Source: Pirellulaceae bacterium
GTDB lineage: Bacteria; Planctomycetota; Planctomycetia; Pirellulales; Pirellulaceae
Assembly (NCBI GenBank): GCA_016784735.1
Contig: JADHUC010000033.1
Coordinates: 1-49,576, forward strand
Direction of reading: 5' to 3'
Length of the DNA stretch: 49,576 nucleotides
The notes below the pieces were generated by a model. It made no database searches and was not told where the DNA came from. It was given only the letters and a program-made list of their open reading frames with translations. Made by a program: the position numbers and the translations under genes. Shown in pieces: positions 35,501 to 43,528 of this stretch (the stretch's first letter is position 1; each line of letters begins with the position of its first letter).

Positions 35501-35902
35501 CTCGACAAACACTGCGTTGAGTGCCATGCGAAGGACCCCGACAAGGCGCCGCGTCTGGACGCCGAACTGCTCACACACCCGGGCGGCGGTTGGATGAACC
35601 GGCAAACTGTCTACTACGCCTCGTATCTCAGCCTCGCGCCGAAATACGGCTTCTACGACTACGGCGGCAGCGGTTGGACGGATCCCAAATGGTACCGCAC
35701 CACGCCGGGCGAGTTCGGTGCCCGGGCATCGAAGCTGTACCAGTTGCTCACCGACGGGCATCACGACGTAGAGCTCTCGCCGGAAGAACTGCATCGCATC
35801 GCCGTGTGGCTCGACTCGTGCTCGCTGTTCTACGGTGTCTACGAGCCGGAAGGCGGCCAGGCACAACTCCGCGGCGAAATCGCTCACCCGACCCTGGAAT
35901 AG
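32546..35902 (+). CDS. Secreted diheme protein related to hydrazine synthase alpha subunit
   Basis: A 1118-aa exported protein. I prefer the ATG at 32546 (AAAGGA 7 bases upstream); an earlier ATG at 32528 is possible. Signal segment ILLTCVVSVATIALQTPCVMAA. The N-terminal 400 residues are helical and unassigned. A beta-propeller-like region follows (SFDGKEIAFAYVECRGE, HIFKVRADGSRLEQLTDG, WMPGGRIAFISERRGGY, PD40/TolB-like), then a domain like the middle domain of hydrazine synthase alpha. Two c-type heme sites are present: CQGCH (C937, C940, H941) and CVECH (C990, C993, H994). Non-anammox planctomycetes carry many such paralogues of unknown function, so hydrazine synthesis is not implied. The next gene starts 17 bases after the stop. 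Confidence 0.75.
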   Translation: MKRLDMNRPILLTCVVSVATIALQTPCVMAAELPDQVYVKKATWAETMIATRANCEEWAKDQKEGQLTGTPLPAVWRKIQADWPTHGAWFRQDLRGVRYLDWFLQTGNTHFERWIMSQTAPRIGEASDPLTQELTDLQDAKIASSDPRWLELFARARRLEDILTVTRQLWLGELRNAFEEQATEMIRSKVPSEDARWDALIRWAGKCLDRGEVAHVGSVSELKSAVESLATAMPDRFSGGQAFLARLADAEPKWNEMIAGLLAQNPKTLGQLPTLYGEVREFRRSLLLAVRGMPEFLGMWSGVDLQTDWKEQYAALEHDLADRARFDGIAAEVFRSESLVLPEDRDPADVVLRRTAALLADLRSTTVAPELAAFEQELKALARANLAVPRENVEARYVLFADACRLRREIAFRNPLLDFDKLLFIKRHLAIYNHMCDQYYGITARPGGALCVLDNPFRPDASTRDLLKDSVVERGRLKGEKIGGGPNGAWNLRYNGVGSLSGDETEGGSFLSPDVSFDGKEIAFAYVECRGEREHRSHTDPSRGHWPEGRCYHIFKVRADGSRLEQLTDGTWNDFDPCWMPGGRIAFISERRGGYLRCGRVCPTYTMYDMAADGAGIRCLSYHETNEWHPSVAHDGRIVWTRWDYVDRHGCTAHMPWTTTPDGRDPRPVHGNYAPRQSRPDMEVDVRAIPGSRRYIATAAPHHGQAFGSLVMIDPPTPDDDGMAPVRRITPDVGFPESQRGANGYGTAWPLSEDYYLCVYDAGRAMGKRGAAGHYGIYLLDSFGNKELIYRDPEIGCHSPIPLRPRPAPPVIPDASLPMAADTPAEAVVGVANVYDSSQPWPKGTKITALRIYQVLPLSVESAAVPHNTGLQIPQGSDSINLARAVLGTVPVEPDGSAHFTVPAGKELYFQVLDEDGLAITSMRSGTHFQPGEQAMCQGCHEPRPGTPSQSLPSDLLAMRRAPSRLQPDVDGTNPFSYPRLVQPVLDKHCVECHAKDPDKAPRLDAELLTHPGGGWMNRQTVYYASYLSLAPKYGFYDYGGSGWTDPKWYRTTPGEFGARASKLYQLLTDGHHDVELSPEELHRIAVWLDSCSLFYGVYEPEGGQAQLRGEIAHPTLE

Positions 35903-35919
35903 CATCTCAAGGACCTAGC

Positions 35920-38900
35920 ATGAAATTGCCCTTTGTTGCCACGGTGCTCATGTGGTCGATTGCGTCGATGGCGGTGGCAATCGACGACTATCCGCGAGGT
36001 CCCGTGCCGGGCGGCGGCGAGACCTTCCGCGCGTCGTTCGAAAATGGGCCGAAGGCTGACGGCGGTGCGGGCTTCCCTGCCATGCACGCACGGACGCGCA
36101 GCACAATGGCACCGGAAGGATGGAAATTCGACTTCGTCGAGGGCCGTGTCGGCAAAGCGATCGATGTCCGCGGCGGTCGGATGTCGGCGGCGGATTCCAA
36201 CCAGCAAGTGCCGGCCGACGGCGAGGAGGCGTCGTTCAAGGCACAGGGCTACTTTTGCTTGCGGGCCGGCACGATCAGCTTCTGGTGCCGAACAAACGAA
36301 GGTGCCCCGTCAGTCAAGATCACCAGCCAGACCAACGACAATGCCGTCCATCCGCTGCTGTACTGGAAAAGCTCGGCCATCGAAGCCCTCGACCGTACGT
36401 ACGCGGATCGCGTTTGCAGGTTGTCGGATACCACGCTCGACGACGGCCAGTGGCATCACGGGGCCGTGGTCTGGGACGAGTGTCGCGGTTTGCAAGGATA
36501 CGTGGACGGAGAATCTTGCGGCGCAGCGTGGGGCAAGAACGCCTACCAAACCGGCTATCTTTCAGCCGGTCGCCTAGGGCTCAAGGGGGCAGTGTTTGAC
36601 GAAGTGCGGGTCTTCGACGTTGCCCTCACGGACGAACACGTCAAGACGCTAGCCGATGGCAAAGGCGAGCTACCGGATTTGGCTGATTCGGTCTCAGGCG
36701 TAATCGACGTCCATCGGCTCGAGCACCTTGGCTGGCACGACGGCACAGAAAGCCGTTTCCCGATCGTCGAGGGGCCGACGCTCGTGCGCAAGATCCTGCC
36801 GGAACGGGCACGCGCGGTTCGCAAATCGGGCTGGCGCGTCGCCGACGGGCGGGAAGACTCGGTTTGGCCGTTCCACTATCACCAGTACTGGTATCCGGAT
36901 AGCCGAGGCCCCGCACGGTTGCTGCTGGCCAAAGGCGACGAGTTCAATCTGCTGCGCGTTCGCGGCACGATCGACCGTGCGAGCTTGCGCGAAGGCGACG
37001 CGTATGTCATGCCCACCGACACGCGCCTGCTGGCGGCGTTCACCGGCAAGCAATTCGTCACACAGATTCCGCTCGACGGCACGTGCTCGGCCTCGGCCGT
37101 CAGCGTCTATCCCCACGAGGATATCGCCACCGGCGCGTCCAGTTCTGATCGGTACTACTGGAGTAAACGCAAGGAGTTGCACGATCTGTCGCTGCTGAAC
37201 GTGCAGCCCGGAGGCAAGCCAAATGGCCAGCAGGTGCTGAGCTGTTACTTGACGAGCCAAGGCCCTGAGACGGTGGCCGGTGACAATCGTGTCCGGCTTA
37301 TCCACTGGTACCGCCCCGACGAGCGGCAAATCCTGACTGGCGCGCCCGAGCCCGGTCCGGCCGACGAAGTGGTCGTTCGTCCGTTGCGGTTCTTTCATCT
37401 CATGTGTCCGCCGCAATCGGAGGATCTGCCTCTGAGCGCGGTGCAACTGGCGCTCCAGGTCAACGGTTGGCAAGCCGGTAACACGGTCAACGTCCGCGTG
37501 CACGATCCGTTCAACCTGTGGCGGAATCTGATCGACGTCGATGTCGAACTCAAACAGCCTGGGCAATTGGATCTTACGCTCGAGTTTGGACCGACGCTTC
37601 TGCCGAAGGAAACTGAGCTGTGGGTGACAATCGTCAGTCGCGACGGAGGACGCGTGCGATGCGGACCGGACGGCTCGAAGCTGGTGGCGTACGGGCCCGA
37701 TCTGCAGACAGCCACACGAGCCTACTACAAGATGCAACACCATATCCTGAGCGACAATTTCGAAATCCTCAGCGAGCCACACCCGTGGAGCTATGCGACC
37801 AAGAGCAACGAGCACCTGCGCGTGGCATTGGCCCGCTACGACGCGATCACTCGGCCCATGTACGACCTGTACCACCGCTTTCCCAACGATCGGTGGAGCA
37901 TCGGGTATATGCTGTGGACGCAGGGGCGGCTCTACGTGAAAGGCCGAGAGTTGCTGGATTCGCTACCGGATCCGTTCCCAGAAGACCCAAACGCGCCACG
38001 GTGGGCACTTCTGCAAAAGGAACACTCCAAACTGCACTTCGAATTCGCCAACTGGTGGATCGACAACCGGCAAGCGCCGAACGGCGAATTGGGCAGCAGT
38101 GCCGGCGACGACACGGACATGCTGGGCGACTGGCCTGGGCTGGCTCTGTTGAGCGATACGGATGGCAAGATCAAACGCTCGCAGCGACTGCTGACCGATT
38201 TCTGCTGGAATCACACTATGGAGAACGGACTGAACAAGGGTATGACCGATGCGTTGCACGCTTACGAAGCTGGCCCGAATGTGCAGCCCTACGCCGCGTT
38301 GATGGACTACGGCAAGCCGGTCCTGATGGAACGCCTGCTCACAACCGCTCGCCGTTACGACGGCTTCCTGATCACCGAACCACAGGACGGCAAGCGAAGG
38401 CCGGCCGGCGGATTCTTTTCGGCGACCGAGGTCAACACCGGCTCCCGCTACGGCAAGCCAAGCCACGATCGGCTGATCCTTCACGCAGGGCTGTACCTGA
38501 TGTACTACAACGGCCATCCCGGACTGACACAGATGATGGCCGAGTACCACGCCGGCTCGCCGCCTATGCAACGCGGGCGTACCGGCGATCTTGAGTACGC
38601 CTTGTACATGATGACCGGGGACAAACGTTATGCCGAGGGTTCGACTTGGCCCGGCAGGGATCCGAAATGGGCCCGACTGCTCGGTCTTCGAACTGCCGAC
38701 GAGACGCTCATGAAGGATTTGCTCAGACCGAGCAAGCGGCTTCTGCGTCTGTACCTGGCTTGGTGGTACGATCGCGACAAGAGGCATCTGGTCGACGCGT
38801 TGGAGATCATGTACAAGCAACTCTATTACCGCATGGACATGGTCACTCGTACCGAGCAGAGCGGTGATCGCGTGCACATGACGTGGGTGGGAGGCAAGAG

Positions 38901-39597
38901 CTTTACCGACCAGATGTACTTCGGCTGTACGCCTGGCGCTCGGAACGAGCTGATGCCGCTCCATGCCGTTAGCTATGAAGGGCTGTCGCCCGAGTTTGCC
39001 GGCTTGGTATTGGACGACACGCCGGAGCACTTGGCGTGGGTGGGGTACAACTTCGAATCGAAGCCACAAACCGGCAAGCTTCGAGTATGGCGACTCGAAC
39101 CGGGCACGTACCGCCTTCGCATGGGGATCGACACTGATGGCGACGATCGAATCGACATACCGCTGGGCCAGGCACAAACGCTCGAACTGAAACGTTACGA
39201 ACCGATCCCCGTTACGTTGCCAAGCCGCAAGCTGGTCGTGGTCGACGTCACGCAGGTCGCCAAGGATCCCACGCCACTGGACCAACGCTGCGATCTGGGA
39301 ATCACCCACGAAGACGCCGTCCGCAAAGGAAGGACGCTGACCGTCAAAGTTCACAACCTCGGCTGTGTGGCCAGTGGGCCCTTTACGGTTGTGGTGAAGG
39401 ACTCCGCTGGAAAATGCCTGGCAACGCAAGAGCACCAAGGTCTGGACGGCGTACTCGACTTGCATCCAAAAGTGGCCTCATTCACGTTCGCCAGCATGCC
39501 GGCCGACGGAACGCTGCGCGTGGAAATTCACGTACCCGCCAAGGAGATAACCGAGGCCAACAACGCAGCAGAGATCGCAGAGCCAACTGGGCGGTAA
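35920..39597 (+). CDS. Very large secreted LamG/CARDB-domain protein
   Basis: A 1225-aa exported protein. The ATG at 35920 has AAGGAC upstream; the signal peptide is LPFVATVLMWSIASMAVA. Residues about 30-250 form a concanavalin-like LamG domain (FDFVEGRVGKAIDVRGG, GTISFWCRTNEG, WHHGAVVWDECRGLQGYVDG, FDEVRVFDVALTDEHVK). The middle 750 residues contain a probable (alpha/alpha) toroid-like helical region (WWIDNRQAPNGELGSSAGDD, LKRLLRLYLAWW-like segments), reminiscent of polysaccharide lyases or heparinase-type enzymes, but I cannot name a family. The C-terminal 90 residues resemble a CARDB adhesion module (VKVHNLGCVASGPFTVVV, ITEANNAAEI). It is tightly linked to the upstream diheme gene, so the two are probably co-expressed. 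Confidence 0.68.
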   Translation: MKLPFVATVLMWSIASMAVAIDDYPRGPVPGGGETFRASFENGPKADGGAGFPAMHARTRSTMAPEGWKFDFVEGRVGKAIDVRGGRMSAADSNQQVPADGEEASFKAQGYFCLRAGTISFWCRTNEGAPSVKITSQTNDNAVHPLLYWKSSAIEALDRTYADRVCRLSDTTLDDGQWHHGAVVWDECRGLQGYVDGESCGAAWGKNAYQTGYLSAGRLGLKGAVFDEVRVFDVALTDEHVKTLADGKGELPDLADSVSGVIDVHRLEHLGWHDGTESRFPIVEGPTLVRKILPERARAVRKSGWRVADGREDSVWPFHYHQYWYPDSRGPARLLLAKGDEFNLLRVRGTIDRASLREGDAYVMPTDTRLLAAFTGKQFVTQIPLDGTCSASAVSVYPHEDIATGASSSDRYYWSKRKELHDLSLLNVQPGGKPNGQQVLSCYLTSQGPETVAGDNRVRLIHWYRPDERQILTGAPEPGPADEVVVRPLRFFHLMCPPQSEDLPLSAVQLALQVNGWQAGNTVNVRVHDPFNLWRNLIDVDVELKQPGQLDLTLEFGPTLLPKETELWVTIVSRDGGRVRCGPDGSKLVAYGPDLQTATRAYYKMQHHILSDNFEILSEPHPWSYATKSNEHLRVALARYDAITRPMYDLYHRFPNDRWSIGYMLWTQGRLYVKGRELLDSLPDPFPEDPNAPRWALLQKEHSKLHFEFANWWIDNRQAPNGELGSSAGDDTDMLGDWPGLALLSDTDGKIKRSQRLLTDFCWNHTMENGLNKGMTDALHAYEAGPNVQPYAALMDYGKPVLMERLLTTARRYDGFLITEPQDGKRRPAGGFFSATEVNTGSRYGKPSHDRLILHAGLYLMYYNGHPGLTQMMAEYHAGSPPMQRGRTGDLEYALYMMTGDKRYAEGSTWPGRDPKWARLLGLRTADETLMKDLLRPSKRLLRLYLAWWYDRDKRHLVDALEIMYKQLYYRMDMVTRTEQSGDRVHMTWVGGKSFTDQMYFGCTPGARNELMPLHAVSYEGLSPEFAGLVLDDTPEHLAWVGYNFESKPQTGKLRVWRLEPGTYRLRMGIDTDGDDRIDIPLGQAQTLELKRYEPIPVTLPSRKLVVVDVTQVAKDPTPLDQRCDLGITHEDAVRKGRTLTVKVHNLGCVASGPFTVVVKDSAGKCLATQEHQGLDGVLDLHPKVASFTFASMPADGTLRVEIHVPAKEITEANNAAEIAEPTGR

Positions 39598-39669
39598 GTG
39601 CGATGTTCTTTGCCCGCCATGTTCCAGCCGTCTCAGTCTGTAACCGCGAACTGGAGAGCGTTCTTAAAC

Positions 39670-39760
39670 GCTGGTTATAGATTACGGGTTAGAAATGGGG
39701 AATCGAGATGGACATGGAATCGCAGGTGTCTTCATCTATAACCACCAATCTATAACCAAA
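39670..39760 (-). repeat. REPIN-like palindromic element, copy 3
   Basis: About 91 bp, in the same orientation as copy 2 but more diverged and slightly shorter inside. It keeps GCTGGTTATAGATTA at one end, ATGGAATCGC in the centre, and CTTCATCTATAACCACCA with CTATAACCAAA at the other end. It lies between the LamG/CARDB gene and the convergent PQQ-like gene. Confidence 0.8.
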
Positions 39761-39787
39761 TCTCAAGACGGCAGCGCAAAACACCAC

Positions 39788-41050
39788 CTAATCGGCCTTA
39801 ACATCATACACATACAGGAAGTCCCCGTGGCGGAGATAAAGTCTCCCGCCGCAGACGACCGGATGAGCCCACGTCCGCCCTTTTCCCTGAGCGGGAAGCT
39901 CGAACCGGCTGACGATCTCGTGAGCAGCCGGCGTCGGCTTGACGAGACCGACGGCACGACGCTCGCTGAGCGTGTAGAGCATTCCCTCCGCGAATGTGCA
40001 AGTTCCTTTGCCAACGCCCTTCTCGGCATATTGCATCTCTCCGGTGTCCCAGTCCAGGCAGATCCACTTGCCGCCGTTGCGAATGCAACTTGAACCGTAC
40101 AAGTAGCCGTCCAGCAAGATGACGTGATCGTGGTGGTTGTCCATTTGTTCCGAGCGCCAAACCTCCTCGACGGACGCCTTCTGACCGTCGACGTTGATCC
40201 TCCATTTCACCGAACCGGTCTTCAGGCTGCTGATGAACACTTGGCCGTCGTGATACACGGGCTGAAGGACATTCTCGTTGTGAAGCGATTCGTGCTTGAC
40301 CTGCCAGAGCAAATCGCCCGTGTCGGCGTTCACCCCGATCATGGACTTCAATGACAGCGTGATGATCATTCTCAAACCCTGGTATTCAGCCAAGGTGGGT
40401 GTTGCATAGGCGGGCGGTTCGCCAGTGCTTGGAGCTTTCCAGACGACATCTCCCGTCTGCTTATCCAACGCAACCATGCTCGTCTCTCCGCCCGGGCAGC
40501 AGACCACTCGGTCCCCATCGATCAAAACGGATTCGGACAGGGCCCAGAAGATGTTCTTGCCCTCGAAGTCCTCCAGAATATTCCGTCCCCAGATCTTCCT
40601 GCCGCTGGCCGCGTCAAGACAAACGAGTTCGCCGAGTGGGCTTTCGTCGTAGACGCGATTGCCGTCGATCGTCGGCGTTCCTCGCGTCCCGGGATACGAC
40701 ATCTGCCACGCCTTGCCATTCGGCGTCTGCCAGAGGATCTGTCCATCGGTCGCGTCCAGGGCGGTGACAACCGAGCGTTCGTCGATATTGCCCGAGGTGA
40801 AAATCCGGCCGTCGGCGATGGTGACGCCCGAGTATCCAAACCCGATTCCTTCCGCCGTCCAAAGCAATTCGGGTCCGCCCGGGGGCCATCGCTTCAGAAG
40901 CCCCGTATCCGGAGACTTGTTGTCTTGGTTCGGGCCGTGAAACCGAGTCCACGACGGACTGTCGGCCGCGACAGGCAAGCTGAAGCAGGCAGTCAAACCG
41001 ATCTGTAGGATTAGGAAACCGAAACGTGGCATATCGTGTTTGACTGGCAT
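39788..41050 (-). CDS. Secreted PQQ-like beta-propeller repeat protein
   Basis: A 420-aa protein with a signal peptide (FGFLILQIGLTACFSLPVAA). The mature chain consists of PQQ-like (PF13360-type) blades: SWTRFHGPNQDNKSPDTGLL at the start, then repeats of the form VTALDATDGQILWQ, VCLDAASGRKIWG, VALDKQTGDVVWK, IGVNADTGDLLWQ and ICLDWDTGEMQY. These proteins are abundant in planctomycetes and fold as eight-bladed propellers; most do not bind PQQ or have dehydrogenase activity, and act in unknown extracytoplasmic roles or as outer-membrane assembly relatives (BamB-like). The start at 41050 is the first in frame; an alternative ATG lies 18 bases further in. It diverges from the SGNH-like gene. Confidence 0.88.
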   Translation of the reverse strand: MPVKHDMPRFGFLILQIGLTACFSLPVAADSPSWTRFHGPNQDNKSPDTGLLKRWPPGGPELLWTAEGIGFGYSGVTIADGRIFTSGNIDERSVVTALDATDGQILWQTPNGKAWQMSYPGTRGTPTIDGNRVYDESPLGELVCLDAASGRKIWGRNILEDFEGKNIFWALSESVLIDGDRVVCCPGGETSMVALDKQTGDVVWKAPSTGEPPAYATPTLAEYQGLRMIITLSLKSMIGVNADTGDLLWQVKHESLHNENVLQPVYHDGQVFISSLKTGSVKWRINVDGQKASVEEVWRSEQMDNHHDHVILLDGYLYGSSCIRNGGKWICLDWDTGEMQYAEKGVGKGTCTFAEGMLYTLSERRAVGLVKPTPAAHEIVSRFELPAQGKGRTWAHPVVCGGRLYLRHGDFLYVYDVKAD

Positions 41051-41237
41051 TCTTGTGAGTTCTCGATTATTGGGAAACGTGGTTGTTCGATGCGGACCAT
41101 TGTAGTCCGATGGTCATGACGTTACAAAGGACAGAGTTCGACAAGTATGAGCGGGTATCCATACTGATCAATTCCCCTTTGTCCAGTCGCCTCCCTGCCT
41201 CGCTGGGCGAACGCATCCCATTCCAGGAGCATCTAGC

Positions 41238-42059
41238 ATGCATACGCGAAGACTGTGTCTCGCGGCTTCTGCCCTCTTGCTGTCCGCATACATAGTCGGC
41301 CTTGCGCCGGCCGCTGAACAGGCAGCCCACAAGGCTCCGTTCGTCGACTCGCAAACGACGAAGACGCGTTTCACGGACATTACCGCTAGCGATATGGAGT
41401 TGCTCAGAGGCAAGAAGATCCTCTTCGCCAGCCGGTCCTTCGGCCTGAATCTCTGCAATGGCCTGAAGTCTCTGGCTCGGCAAGACAAGAAGTACGATCT
41501 GCTTTCGTCGTACCAGCGTTTCGACGTTTTCAAGGCCGGCGGGGATGTGAGCGTGATCCCGGCCGACGCCTACGACAAGACGAACTTCATCCACTTCTTG
41601 GCCACCTACTGGCCTCACACCAAACGGGTGGACGAGATGGATCGCCTGATGCGAGCGGCACCTCATCGCTTCGGCGACAAGGTGGACGTCGTGATCATCT
41701 ACTTCCACACGGCCCTTCCCAATGCCTTCGATCACTACGCCTCCAAGATGGACTCGTTGCGTGCCGATTTTCCAGAGGTTCGTTTCATCTACGTGACGGC
41801 CGGCTTCATGGCCGACTCGCGAGCCAAAGACAACGAGAACGCACACGCCTTCAGCGAGAAGGTGCGTGCACGGTACAAAGGCAAGGTACCGGTGTACGAT
41901 CTGGGCGCCGTCTTGAGTGACGATTTTCGCGCGGGCCACGCCTATTGCCCCGAATACAGCAAGGACCCCGCTGGCGTGCATCCCAATCTGGATGCGGGAC
42001 AGACCATAATGGCCAAAGCTTTCCTGCTGATTCTACGTGACGTGTTTCGGGATAAGTGA
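41238..42059 (+). CDS. Secreted SGNH/GDSL-like hydrolase
   Basis: A 273-aa exported protein (ATG at 41238, CAGGAGC 8 bases upstream; signal LCLAASALLLSAYIVGLAPAA). It shows a distant SGNH pattern: KILFASRSFGLNLCNGL near residue 60 as the block carrying the Ser, VDVVIIYFHTALPNAFDHY in the middle, and AGVHPNLDAGQTIMAKAFL near the C-terminus, which matches block V (D/A-x-x-H-P-N). The Asp usually three residues before the His is not in its standard place, so activity is uncertain. SGNH enzymes remove acyl groups from glycans or lipids. It is convergent with the next two minus-strand genes. Confidence 0.58.
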   Translation: MHTRRLCLAASALLLSAYIVGLAPAAEQAAHKAPFVDSQTTKTRFTDITASDMELLRGKKILFASRSFGLNLCNGLKSLARQDKKYDLLSSYQRFDVFKAGGDVSVIPADAYDKTNFIHFLATYWPHTKRVDEMDRLMRAAPHRFGDKVDVVIIYFHTALPNAFDHYASKMDSLRADFPEVRFIYVTAGFMADSRAKDNENAHAFSEKVRARYKGKVPVYDLGAVLSDDFRAGHAYCPEYSKDPAGVHPNLDAGQTIMAKAFLLILRDVFRDK

Positions 42060-42079
42060 CAAAGAGTTCTGGACGACAG

Positions 42080-42517
42080 TCAGAGTTGCCGGTCGGTTGG
42101 ATCTGCCGGTGGATCAATAACCTCTGCTGCGACGATGTCCGATTGGCCGCTTTCGAGCGGCGGCAACTCGCGTTTGAGCGCCGAAACGAATTCCACGAAG
42201 TACTCCTCGTAGCGGCTCTTGAAATGAGCGTCCATCACGCCAAATCCCATTGCTTCTTCGATCCGCACGTCGACCTTGCAGCCTGACTCATGGCTCTCCC
42301 AATGAATCGCTACTAGCTTCGGAAGCGTCGCCGGACCTACAAACCAACCCCCGAGCAGGCGAGTGAGGAATTGCGATCCTTGCTTGCCGGTAATCTTGCC
42401 ATCGAGCGCCTCGGCGATACGCACCTTGTGAGAAGCACACAACCGTTCAATCCTCTGGCGGACCTCGTCAGGAGCGACCGCGGTTGCCCAACTATCGACG
42501 ATTTCTGCTCGTGCCAT
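42080..42517 (-). CDS. Conserved protein of unknown function linked to a ferredoxin
   Basis: A 145-aa cytoplasmic protein. The ATG at 42517 has AGGAG 8 bases upstream. The N-terminal half is charged and helical (APDEVRQRIERLCASHKVRI). The second half reads like a small alpha/beta domain (LPKLVAIHWESHESGCKVDVRIEE, GVMDAHFKSRYEEYFVEFVSALKREL). No signal peptide, membrane helix or Cys cluster. I do not recognise the family. It begins 27 bases after the ferredoxin gene ends on the same strand, so the two are probably co-transcribed; a regulatory or partner role for the ferredoxin is only inference. Confidence 0.6.
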   Translation of the reverse strand: MARAEIVDSWATAVAPDEVRQRIERLCASHKVRIAEALDGKITGKQGSQFLTRLLGGWFVGPATLPKLVAIHWESHESGCKVDVRIEEAMGFGVMDAHFKSRYEEYFVEFVSALKRELPPLESGQSDIVAAEVIDPPADPTDRQL

Positions 42518-42544
42518 TCGTCGTTCTCCTCTTGCTCCCAAGTA

Positions 42545-42961
42545 CTAAGGTTCAGGGGTGTCCGTCTCGCGTTCTCCGGCAAGAGGTTGTTCGGTGATCA
42601 GGTAGTCACGCACGATTTGCCCGCCGATGAGATGTTCCTGGATGATCCGCTCCAGCACAAGCGGGTCGCAATGGCCATACCAGGCGCCTTCGGGATAGAC
42701 CACGGCGACCGGACCGCCCAGACAGATCCGCAGGCAGTTGGCCTTGGTGCGGTACACGCCGCCGGGTCCGGTCAGGCCCAATTCGTCCAGCCTGCGTTTC
42801 AAGTAGTCCCATGCATCGAGAGACCGGATTCTGTCGCAGCATTTGGGCTGGGTCTGATCGCAGCACAAGAAAATGTGACGCCGCACGGAGGAGATGCTCA
42901 AATGTTGCGCCGTCTCGCGCTGGAAACCAAGCATTTCCTGCAGGTCGAACTCGAATTCCAT
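42545..42961 (-). CDS. Thioredoxin-like 2Fe-2S ferredoxin
   Basis: A 138-aa cytoplasmic electron carrier. The start at 42961 has GGAG 10 bases upstream. The core is [16 protein letters not shown] (C33, C34, C41, C42) and [18 protein letters not shown] (C76, C80), then [10 protein letters not shown] and [15 protein letters not shown]. This is the layout of the thioredoxin-fold 2Fe-2S ferredoxins (Shethna-type, also NuoE-like): Cys pair, helix, then C-x3-C and a VVYPEG.WY segment. The extra adjacent Cys residues at the first site leave the exact ligand set open. It leads a two-gene unit with the unknown protein downstream. Its redox partner is not evident in the window. Confidence 0.85.
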   Translation of the reverse strand: MEFEFDLQEMLGFQRETAQHLSISSVRRHIFLCCDQTQPKCCDRIRSLDAWDYLKRRLDELGLTGPGGVYRTKANCLRICLGGPVAVVYPEGAWYGHCDPLVLERIIQEHLIGGQIVRDYLITEQPLAGERETDTPEP

Positions 42962-43315
42962 AGTGGTTTCTCCACGCGTGTTTTGTGTTGAAAAATCGAA
43001 TTCCGTAAGTTTAGGCTTGCCCCACCAGTTTTCTAGTCCTTTCCTCTGCTGGTCAGGGCTACTGGTCAAACCGAGCTAGAAACCGATCACCAAAGTCCGC
43101 GAACCACTTGGTGAGCAAGCCCAGGTCATAGCAGTTCTCGATCATATCCTCGAACGGGGACGGGCGCTGAAGTGTCGGCAACGCCAGCTGGAAGCCTGGG
43201 TTAATTCGGATGACTGCGCAATTTGCGTTAAATCTGACGCTCCGCTCATTCCGTCTGGACAAACTCTAACGGTCGTTCCGATTAGAACGGTGAGATGTGC
43301 AAAATTCGCACATGA

Positions 43316-43340
43316 GGGGCCAAAGACTTGGCCATGCCTG
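43316..43340. repeat. Degenerate AAGACTT-loop palindrome, copy 3
   Basis: AGGGGCC, then AAAGACTT, then GGCCATGCCT resembles the palindromes at 15828 and 27827 with a shortened stem. It lies in the 567-base gap 42962-43528, which also has a small hairpin (ATGTGC/GCACAT at 43296-43314). I see no gene in this gap that I can support. Confidence 0.4.
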
Positions 43341-43528
43341 GGGGGATCAAAGCCACGCGGACCAGAGTGGTCTTTGCCCTTCTGGCATTAGCTCTGTTGT
43401 TGCCGGTTCAAGGGAATTGAGTCTTGTCGCTGGGCCTGTCCCGAGTACGCAAAGCATGGCCGCCAGATCGCCGGAAACTACGGCAGCCACAGCTCATTTA
43501 TTTCCGCCATGAACGGAGAACCCTTCCC

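Noticed and set aside
32546..35902. Evidence of anammox metabolism from the hydrazine synthase-alpha-like protein
   Set aside because: Such paralogues are common in heterotrophic planctomycetes, and no beta/gamma hydrazine synthase or hydrazine dehydrogenase gene is present here.
43059..43262. Small minus-strand frame of 67 aa ([19 protein letters not shown] at its end)
   Set aside because: It might be a gene relic, but it has no ribosome site and I cannot tie it to a family.
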